Below are positions 56,305 through 64,000 of a DNA stretch of 64,000 nucleotides, one piece after another. Position numbers and translations under genes: made by a program. How positions within the stretch are numbered: the first letter of the stretch is position 1; every line of letters starts with the position of its first letter. Source of the DNA: Blastobasis lacticolella (lineage: Eukaryota; Arthropoda; Insecta; Lepidoptera; Blastobasidae); NCBI GenBank assembly GCA_905147135.1, contig LR990045.1, positions 10,888,173 to 10,952,172 of the forward strand. Reading direction: 5' to 3'. The notes beneath the pieces are model-generated. The model did no database searches. It saw only the letters and a list, made by a program, of their open reading frames with translations, and was not told where the DNA came from.

Positions 56305-57600
56305 TTGAGTTGTAATTTATTTGTAATCGCATCGCAGTCGTATTATGTCGATAACTACAATAGCGCGCTTTATAACCCAAAAAAGTATAAAAAATAGCCC
56401 TTTTTCGAGCAAGTACCTATGGTGAAAATACATCTGACAGATCAAAATTTATTAGGTAACTAATAAAAGTTGAGTGTCTTTTAAAGTATTTTCAATTCGT
56501 ATTGCTTTTATTAAAGGAACTTTTGGAGCTAAGCATCCATCTAGAATCTAGATCTAAACCCTTTGAAGCAGCGGAGTCGTTAATACTGAACTTCTCCCCT
56601 CGTTCACATTTATGTTTCAGTGGAATACAATATAAATTGCTCACCGAGCTACAACAACCGTTAGGCTATATGTTCACAAGAAGTACGAACACAGTAATTG
56701 TGACAAACGAGCTGACTAGAACATTCATGTACTTTAGCTGCCACTCTATGTAATAATTGTATGACGGTGTAAAATATTTACTAAATAAATGAATATGAAT
56801 AAATATGAATATGGATTGCCAAACAGTCAGGAACTTTCAACTTCTAAAACTTTCAAATCCTATTTGAATTTAGTCGACTGAATTTAGCCAGGTGTAATAA
56901 GCATAATATCCTGACATACATAGTCCTTATTATAATCAGAATAAAATTACGTTGCTTCCTCGTCTTCTGTCTGTATGTATATGCTGACTCCTCATAACCA
57001 CGCAACGGATTTTATTGCGGCATTTACTATCATTCAGGGAATTTCATCCGGAAAGTTTATTTTGCATACACATTGCAATAGAGAAACTCCGAGAACCCGT
57101 GCGAAGCCGGTAAACCTATAAGTTATTATCTAAAACCAAATACTCTGTTCAATATTATAGTTACCTACCTGCCCGTCCCAAAAATATAGTTATCGCATCG
57201 CAAATTATAAAGCCCCAAAGTTTTCTTAATTAAAAATAAAATCCCAACCATTATAAAACGCACCTTGGTACTTTCAAGGGAATTTATTTAAAAACTTTTC
57301 GGCCCGTGTTAAGTTAAAAGTAAAGAGGTTTTAAACAGCCCCGTAAAATTTTAAGACGATTGCGAAATGTGAATTTAGTGTCTTGTAAGATTCATTATTT
57401 TATTTCACCGTTAAATTCTTGAATAAATTTAAATTATTGGCGATCTTTCCAACTGATTTGTAGACTATGTAGATAAGTATTACGGTTATATTTCATCGTA
57501 AATCGTTATCTTGAGAATTTTCAAATTTGCTTTTATTAGGCCACCTCTTCAAATCGAATTAGAAATAACGATGGCCAGCTGTGACATGAGTCGTAAACAT
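56305..57600. other. Non-coding intron DNA with LINE traces
   Basis: CGACTGAATTTAGCCAGGTGTAATAAGCAT (56876-56905) recurs at 60452-60482. TGACTCCTCATAACCACGCAACGGATTTTATTGCGG at 56985-57020 is a Rep-R-like core. No gene. Confidence 0.45.
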
Positions 57601-57602
57601 GT

Positions 57603-57645
57603 GTGCCAAGGAGATTGGAAAGTTAGCTACCTTCACGGTTAGACT
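57603..57645. repeat. Rep-K fragment
   Basis: CCAAGGAGATTGGAAAGTTA, then GCTACCTTCACGG. Single arm, no hairpin. Confidence 0.6.
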
Positions 57646-57769
57646 GGCAAATTTTTTTTGCTCTGTAATAGTGCCATGTCGTAGTTTGGTTGTCACTTTT
57701 CTGGTTTAGTGCGTGTGACTGCGTCAGTATGTATTTTTGTTGGATTCAGCGGTTCAGCTTTATTTCTTA

Positions 57770-57920
57770 CTAGCTGTGCCCGCGACTTCGTTAGCGTGGA
57801 TTACAGGATGTTTGGTATGTCTTATATTAAGCAACACTGTGGTGCGGTGAAGCACTCTTTTGAAAAGGAGCTTTTAACTTTGTATTTGAAAAGTCCGTCG
57901 TGGTTTGCACAATAAATATT
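57770..57920 (+). repeat. Dispersed repeat start ('ctagctgtgcccgcgacttcg')
   Basis: ACTAGCTGTGCCCGCGACTT, then CGTTAGCGTGGATTACAGG: the typical opening of lepidopteran RTE-derived repeats (recalled). Downstream diverges. Confidence 0.55.
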
Positions 57921-58147
57921 GCAAAGTGATTGTTGCGAGTAGTCTTTTAATTTCAACCGTAAAACAGTATTATCAACAACAAAGATGGGGGTATTTGATT
58001 GGACAGTTCTTATGAAATAGACATACATACACTCAAACATACGCATAACCCTCCTTCTGGCAATATCTGAGTTCATTGTAGTGGTCTGACTTTGACAATA
58101 GGCCTATCCATTTTAAGACTGTATAATAAAGTGCACACGCCAGGAGG

Positions 58148-58328
58148 AGCGTTGGTGGCTGAGTGGAGGTATCCGAGTCTTAAGCGAGAGGTACTGGGTT
58201 CGAATCCCACTGCGGCCAATGACTCTTTTCTGAGTTATGTACATTAAATCCTGGATCATGGTCAAGAGGACCCCGGGCCCTCGTGCGCGAGAGCACAACC
58301 GGGACATTAACGCCAAGATGATTATTTT
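58148..58328 (+). repeat. SINE-A copy with internal deletion
   Basis: Head GAGCGTTGGTGGCTGAGTGG, B box GGGTTCGAATCCC and tail GGGACATTAACGCCAAGATG are near-consensus, but about 170 bases of the body are missing between TGTACATT and AAATCCTGG. Confidence 0.85.
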
Positions 58329-58337
58329 ATAAATAAC

Positions 58338-58740
58338 TAGTGGACCCGGTGCAACTTCGTTATTTGGACTTAATAATGAGGCGTAATATCTGAACTACAT
58401 CATCGTTCACCTCCACGTATTTAAAGGGCAGTCTCTTTACTCCTCTCTAACAAAAAAAATGAAATCGGACTTCGCGTTAATGTTATACAACTAAGTCCTC
58501 ATTTTGACTTAGATCCCCTCTCCCAAGGGACTGTCCCCTGTCCTACGTCGTACTATGGACTCAAATCATACCAAGTTTTATTTGAATTAATTCAAACAGA
58601 CAGACAAAAATGAAAAATATATGTATAGTAGTTTTGGCTTCAGTATTGTATATAGAGTAAAAAAAATAAAAACTAAATTCAAAATATCTTCATTGTACAG
58701 AATTGAACCTGTCACTGTTTTATTATAAGTATAGATTTGG
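58338..58740. repeat. Dispersed repeat, Rep-R/I-like start
   Basis: ACTAGTGGACCCGGTGCAAC at the left is the Rep-R/RTE opening, followed by GTCTCTTTACTCCTCTCTAA and TCAAACAGACAGACAAAAAT. Ends with TATTATAAGTATAGATTTGG, as non-LTR 3' ends do. Confidence 0.55.
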
Positions 58741-58744
58741 TCTG

Positions 58745-60560
58745 AGGTCGTGGATCTGCTAGTTTGACCCCGATTTAGTATTTCAATTGTTTTGACAATT
58801 GAAGTCTATCTTTGGATTTATCTACTAAAATATGATGTGGATTGAAAAGGTTATCGATAAATGAAAAGAGCATTTGTTTCATCACTGAGAGCACCAGCAA
58901 TGGAATTTTTAAAATCGGTTGAGTAGTTTTTGAGTTTATCGATTACAAACAAACAATCAAATATTTTTCTTTATAATACCTATTAATATAGATAAGCGGT
59001 GCAAATAGATGTCGTAATGCCTAATTGCAGTTCCAGGGTCTAATTCTTAAAATCCTACTAATCATATTCTATTTCCTACTAAGTAGTTTGTAAGTATGTT
59101 TGTTACACCATCACACAAAAACTACTGAACGAATAATCCGTTCAGATGAAATTTGGCAGCAATATAGCTTATAGCCTAGAATAACACAAAGGGAACCAAA
59201 TTGAATGACTGGATAAGTGATTTATTCCCAACTTTAATGTTATCCTGGATTTGAATTTTATCCGAACTCTCAATAAAAATCGATCTAGTTATTTCAAATT
59301 TATATTTTAAATATGAAGATAGATATATGTTTGTGTTGTGGCGTTGCACAAATAATTTATCCTGAAATTCAATGTCGTTCCCGAGGGAACGAGAATGAAA
59401 CATTATAACCGAATTTTACGCGAACGATGTCGCGAGCATAAGCTTATAAACCACACATGGACCTACTCGAATGCACGCTACAAATTTCAATCAAAATCGA
59501 TCTAGATATTTCGGGTTTATTCTAGATATATGCTTGTGTTGTGGTGCTGCATAATGGTACCCATTCATCTACCAATCTATCCAACGCAGCTGTAACAGTA
59601 TTCGCAGTGAGTGCTTGACCCACTGACAGTGCATTTCGCACTTGACAATATGCACTTTGCGAGGGCACTATTTCACTGGACCAAGGGAATTGAGTCTATT
59701 GCTTTATTGACTGCTGACTGTCACCAGTGCCGTTGGGGCTATAAGGGAATGTTTATTCAGGGCTCTGGCATGATCGAGTCATCGACGCTCGATTTACTTT
59801 TACAGATGTTGGAGGTAAATAATATGAAAGTCTCGTTTATCTGAATGCAACGTTGTCAAACTTATGCGCATGGCTAGAGAGCTAAATTTTGACGTCTAAA
59901 ATCAGAAGCAAGACAGCGTATCAATTGTTGTAATTGTAATATGTAATTGTATTCAATTGTTGTTGTACTTGTTCATGTTTGTATTACTTAGAAAGGGACC
60001 ACGATAAGTCCGTATTGCATGACAGTGGTAAAAATTATGAAGTGTGGATATGGCATCGATTGGATAATCTGTCTTTGTCAGTCTTTCTTGTAAACATTCG
60101 GTTATTTGGTTACTATTAGCTTGAACTTGTACTTTTAGTTGGTCTAAATTGTTAATCATGCTATTTTGCTACTCATTTAATAATATTTTTCATAATTCCC
60201 GAAAATAAACAATCTTACAGAAATCGAATTGTTTGTTATGACTATTATGAATGACGTTCTATGATGTTTAAAAAATTTGGCATAAGTTGCCATAGAGAGA
60301 TTTTAATAAGCGATCCGGACTTTTCGTGGTCTTATTTTTATTATGTTACGCGTCGTTCGGCTTGTCAAAAGGCGTGATACAAAAATGTACTTTATTCTAC
60401 GAGCAATACATTTCATTTTGATTTGCTCTCACGCTTTTTATTTCTGAATTTAGATTACTGAATTTAGCCAAGTGTAATAAATGCATAAGGAGGTTATGAT
60501 AATACACATCGGCTAGTGGAAGCTACCTTAATTATTACAAAAAATAATAGGATTATTTTC
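58745..60560. other. Non-coding intron DNA with repeat fragments
   Basis: CACACAAAAACTACTGAACG at 59112 is a repeat core. AAAATCGATCTAGTTATTTC (59276) and AAAATCGATCTAGATATTTC (59492) with following GATATATGTTTGTGTTGTGG / GATATATGCTTGTGTTGTGG show a 215-base tandem duplication. No gene. Confidence 0.5.
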
Positions 60561-60870
60561 CTATATTCCTACCACATGAAAGTTAAAGTTGAGACTAAGT
60601 GCCTAGGCGTAGTGGCTTTAAGGGCCTAGTGAGCTAGGGCTGAGTGAATAAGTTGGTGTGAGTCCGTAATCCTACCGGATGCGGTCTGAACAACTAAGTG
60701 ATCCGTAGGATCGCAGTTTCAAAGCGAGTTTTACAAAATAACACTTTGACCCGAGCTCAAAATCCCAGCAGAGTATTCCGGCATTAAAATAAAATACGGT
60801 CGAATTAATAGTTACGAAAGGATACTAGTCCCAAGACGGGTAAATAAAACCACATATCGACCATATAACC

Positions 60871-60885
60871 AGTATAAAAGGGGCT
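60871..60885 (+). promoter_or_regulatory. TATA-box-like element
   Basis: AGTATAAAAGGGGCTAAC sits in a non-repetitive stretch with no downstream gene except relics. It could be the core promoter of a decayed LTR or transposon. Low confidence. Confidence 0.25.
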
Positions 60886-61024
60886 AACATTGCTATGCGC
60901 GTCTATAGAAACGCTAGCTCATTTTACATTTGTTTTGTGTATGTTTACATGCAGTTGACTGTACACTATACCGTCGTGTTTGACTCACTAGATTTCGTTA
61001 CGATTTAAGGCCGTCGCATATTTC

Positions 61025-61207
61025 TCATGGGCATAAAGTTCGGAAGGCTACTCGGATTGGACATTTATTATGGGCGAGTGTTACACTTCTCCCTGAGGGA
61101 CGCTGTATTGAGTTCCTCCAATTTGCCTTGAATGCTTCTTGTAAGTCATGGAAGGCCATGGAGGCCTTGTATAAGGCTATAGAGGCACACATTAAAAGAT
61201 CTGTCAA
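61025..61207 (-). repeat. Coding-like relic, copy 1 of a pair
   Basis: The minus strand reads FHDLQEAFKANWRNSIQRPS then GRSVTLAHNKCP. A related reading (LEAFKANWFSPILYPLERSI) lies at 62103-62297 on the same strand. I do not recognise the family. Confidence 0.45.
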
Positions 61208-61682
61208 AGCGAAATAATTTATTCATTTAAATTGATTTTCCAAAAGCACCTACATCATGCATGGCACAGATCAATTTTTTCTCCAAACTGAATAGTTTGT
61301 TGGTGAATGATCATCGCTTAACGGGCAAAGTATGCAAATCCCGCTCAACCTACAGGGTTACATCAAGCAAGACAAGTAGGAATTTATACCAGTCTCTGGG
61401 TCCCCAGGGTCAGGGATCTCAGGGTTATTTAACCAGGCTTCACCAACAGCACAGATAATGAAAATATCGAATATCATATTATCCTAATTGAAGCAGTTGT
61501 TGACACAACAAAATGCCTCGTAAATGCCAAAACAGGAGGCACAAACTTATCCGGTGGCCAAAGCTAGAACTAAGTGTCACCATGTTGAAATGACAACTCC
61601 AACAACAGCGATGCGATCACTTCAGTTTGTTGCTTCATTATCATTTGCATCCAAGAGCCAATCCCAGCTTCATAAGGGTAGG

Positions 61683-62020
61683 CTTTTTTTATACCACTAA
61701 GGTGGCAAACAAGCTTACGGCCTGCCTGATGGAAAGCAGTCATCGCAGCCTATGGACGTTTACAATACCAGGGGCATCACCCAAGCGTTGCTGACCCCGT
61801 AAAAACCTTTTAACCCCTTTCTTGAAGAACTCCATGTTGTACTCTCCAGGGAAAACCTCTCCAGGGAAAACCTCTCCAGGTAGTACATTCCACAACCTTA
61901 GTGTGGAATGAACTTCCTTTCTTGATATTTTTTCACCACTTTGCCCGATCGTCGGCATCCAGACGTCGTAAGCCGTTGGCTTTCGCATCCGACTCGGCGA
62001 TATCAATCCATCGCTTCATG
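61683..62020 (-). pseudogene. Rep-E, longest copy, LINE ORF2 C-terminus
   Basis: The minus strand frame 61740-62006 reads RKPTAYDVWMPTIGQSGEKI, STLRLWNVLPGEVFP, then NMEFFKKGVKRFLRGQQRLG and DAPGIVNVHRLR and a stop. The 3' UTR motif GCAAACAAGCTTACGGCC follows at 61705. A 15-base in-frame duplication (61842-61871) repeats GEVFP. RLWN-LP blocks end many LINE proteins. Confidence 0.8.
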
Positions 62021-62102
62021 GTTGTCCCGCGGGACTGCTACGAAATAAAATCGTACTTCAGTTTAATAATAAGATACTTTGGATCCTTAGACCGTAATTC
62101 CT

Positions 62103-62297
62103 TCAGTTTATACTCCATTCGACATCTTGTTTATTTTTATGGTGTATGCTAGTACTGGCCTTAATAACATTATCCTGTAAGAAATAAAGAAGGTCATGCA
62201 TTATAGGACGGGTTGGTGTTATACTTCTCTCCAGAGGATACAATATTGGGGAGAACCAATTTGCCTTAAACGCCTCCAGTACGATACGGAAGGTCAT
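62103..62297 (-). repeat. Coding-like relic, copy 2 of a pair
   Basis: The minus strand reads LEAFKANWFSPILYPLERSI, then TPTRPIMHDLLYFL, related to 61025-61207. Family unknown. Confidence 0.45.
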
Positions 62298-62304
62298 GGG
62301 GAAG

Positions 62305-63298
62305 ATTCTATAATTGATTGGGGAATTGATTGCTGATACCGGATTATGTTTGAAGGTCTTTTCGTAGTTGTTACGTAGTTATGTTGGGTGGAAGGGATGC
62401 GGTTCTATTATAGGTCCTCGTATAGGAGGTAACGATGTGATCTCGTTCTACTTACAGACGAAAAAAATTGGCGTGAAGGTAGCTAACTTATCATTGGTTA
62501 TCTTTGGTTCTACCCCTTTCGTAGGGAACGCAGTGCGTTCACTGAGCAGACAAGCACTATGAAAACGTGTCTGTGGTAACAATACTCGGCTTCATATTTA
62601 ATTTAATTTTGACAAAAACAACACTCCACACTAGCTGATGCACATTATTTACCGCCAACATCTGAATACCGTTTTCTACATGTACCTAAACAGGTCAAAA
62701 ACCCTGTAAGAGACAGACAGATGGCACACTCTTACCATTAAACTCCCGTCTGGCATGAGCCCTTAAAAACAAAATATACCCTCATTACAGCCATTTCAAA
62801 CACATTATTTCGACGACAAAGCCTCAGCTAAATCTGCACACGTTATAATAGAAGCGGTTATTCATTCTAGGATTGGCCACAAAGGAATGTTTTATCTGGA
62901 GGCTTATCGTATCCGTTGTGCTGCAAACGGAAAATAGAGCCGATGGCATTCACGAGGTTGCGGGGAAAGCAATGACGTTAGTAATACCGCTGTAATCTGA
63001 CCTAGCTACTCTACTCCTAGCTGTGCGATAACGAAAAGCTACATTGTTAGTTTTGAGTTTGGACTGGTGAGCCTATACCGAGGTACACGATTTTGAATAT
63101 TATTTTACTAATGAAAAGCTACATTCTTCCCGGTATAATAAGGGCACTTTATGCCCCGGAATAGTAACAGGATTTCACTAAAAAGTCAAATGTTAGCCAA
63201 GTTTCCAAAGCCAACGCAGGTGAAAACCGCGATGGACCTACCCACTATTTAAAAATGGTATAAAAAGAAAATACCTGATCTTACCCCTTCTTCTCCAG
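62305..63298. other. End of intron 2, mostly unrecognised
   Basis: Rep-K-like GTGAAGGTAGCTAACTTATC at 62474. The last 30 bases hold the pyrimidine tract CTTACCCCTTCTTCTCCAG of the exon 3 acceptor. Confidence 0.5.
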
Positions 63299-63432
63299 GA
63301 AACGTGTTCGTGATAGCCGCCATCATCATCGAGCGGAATCTGCAGAACGTCGCCAACTACCTGGTGGCTTCCCTGGCGGTCGCAGACCTGATGGTGGCGT
63401 GCCTCGTCATGCCCCTGGGTGCTGTATACGAG
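63299..63432 (+). CDS. 5-HT1: 5-HT1-type serotonin receptor, exon encoding end of TM1, first intracellular loop and TM2
   Basis: Seen: acceptor CTTCTTCTCCAG ends at 63298 and donor GTAACC starts at 63433. The opening GA completes a Gly codon with the last G of the previous exon, restoring the TM1 Gly-Asn pair (N78, position 1.50). Next come [20 protein letters not shown] and the TM2 block [20 protein letters not shown], with D106 as the conserved Asp 2.50 and Pro115 in TM2. This block is nearly invariant in insect 5-HT1A/1B receptors, which gives the family call; octopamine, dopamine and 5-HT7 receptors differ here. The exon ends in phase 0 after Glu121. The next exon (extracellular loop 1 and TM3 with the amine-binding Asp) is beyond the window. 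The preceding intron is 15,492 bases (47807-63298). Confidence 0.95.
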
Positions 63433-63559
63433 GTAACCATCCCATTTTTGAGATTTTCTTTTCTATTTTCACTGATTAGCCAAGAGTAACATCATAATCA
63501 TGCCTAAGTACCTATATTCATTCTCCAAGAGCTTGAAGCATCGTCTTTCCTCGATAATA

Positions 63560-63830
63560 CAAATCCAAATTTTGACGTTTTGTGGGCACATATCTCGGTG
63601 TGATAACACCAGAGAGGCTACTGTGCAAGGCAGCGTGAAAGGCACTCGTGCTCCGACAGATCTCCAACGCGAAGGACGGCCCAAGGTAGAAAGGCGTCCT
63701 GTGGAAAAAGGCCCCTTCACGAGTATACAAGAAAGTCAGTCATGAGAGAAGAATGATGAAGCTCGCGACCAACAAATAATGACCATGATCATAGAGAGCG
63801 TTACGACTGATTCTGTGCTATAAAGTCGAG
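63560..63830 (+). pseudogene. Non-LTR ORF2 C-terminal relic in intron 3
   Basis: The plus strand reads QILTFCGHISRCDNTREATV, QGSVKGTRAPTDLQREGRPK: a worn match to 'LxxFGHIxRRD.xxLExxxxxGxVxGxRxRGRPxxRW'. Stops follow at 63746. It lies in the intron after exon 3. Confidence 0.65.
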
Positions 63831-63955
63831 AGTAAGCCGCTACTGATTCCCAAACCGGGACTCTTGGTCAGCCAGTATCTAAATATACTTACTCTAACTC
63901 AGTAGTACCTCAATAGGTGCCTTCTGAATGGGAGCCAAACGGGGGTGGTCATGGA

Positions 63956-63978
63956 CCCCCCCCCCCCCCTCCCCCCTC
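63956..63978. repeat. Poly-C tract
   Basis: Fourteen C, T, six C, then TCC-rich. Low complexity; possible assembly edge effect. Confidence 0.85.
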
Positions 63979-64000
63979 CGCACTGCTCCCTGTAGTAGTA

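Noticed and set aside
1..64000. Additional receptor exons (TM3 onward or 5' UTR exons) within the window
   Set aside because: No TM3 (D-x-x-x-C) or later GPCR block appears after 63432 before the edge, and I could not identify a 5' UTR exon upstream of 29855 from sequence alone.

Overview
The window looks like AT-rich nuclear DNA of a moth or butterfly (Lepidoptera). The grounds are the single recognisable gene, an insect-type serotonin 5-HT1 receptor split by long introns, and a dense load of decayed retroposons and short inverted-repeat transposons of kinds typical of lepidopteran genomes. There are no operons and no bacterial, phage or CRISPR features, and I found no free-standing tRNA or rRNA gene. 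No database search was possible, so the species and exact repeat family names stay open. Family labels such as SINE-A or MITE-N are local to this window.

Gene content: the receptor lies on the + strand. Exon 2 (47624-47806) encodes a glycosylated N-terminal tail and most of transmembrane helix 1. Exon 3 (63299-63432) encodes the Gly-Asn junction of TM1, the first intracellular loop and TM2 with its conserved Asp. I propose that a short exon at 29855-29925 is the start-codon exon: it has a consensus acceptor and donor, one ATG, two N-glycosylation sequons and exactly the splice phase exon 2 needs. Together they give 121 codons. The rest of the receptor lies beyond the right edge. If this is right, 29.9 to 64.0 kb is one gene with introns of 17.7 and 15.5 kb, and 1 to 29.8 kb is upstream flank or 5' UTR intron.

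Repeats: (i) two tRNA-derived SINE families, SINE-A (about ten copies or fragments, both strands) and SINE-B (two copies). (ii) Non-LTR retrotransposon relics, the largest on the minus strand at 9375-11060 with a frameshifted reverse transcriptase whose YADD box reads YADN; smaller C-terminal relics at 3.7, 5.7, 7.0, 11.7, 25.5, 32.3, 35.7, 38.3, 39.0 and 63.6 kb. (iii) Non-autonomous DNA transposons: a PIF/Harbinger-like MITE with TAA target duplication at 27329-27501, sitting inside another repeat whose unfilled relative is also in the window; a 967-bp element at 49315-50281 with long terminal inverted repeats and an 8-bp duplication; a 2.05-kb hAT-like element at 37995-40046 with TACCCGGGTA arrays at both ends; and many copies of a palindromic MITE (MITE-N). 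(iv) Perfect hairpins at 3051-3133 and 40277-40343, the latter flanked by a 9-bp direct repeat.

I see no previously undescribed multigene system. The most useful outcomes are the receptor exon reconstruction, including an initiator exon too short for ordinary ORF calling, and several insertions datable from internal evidence.
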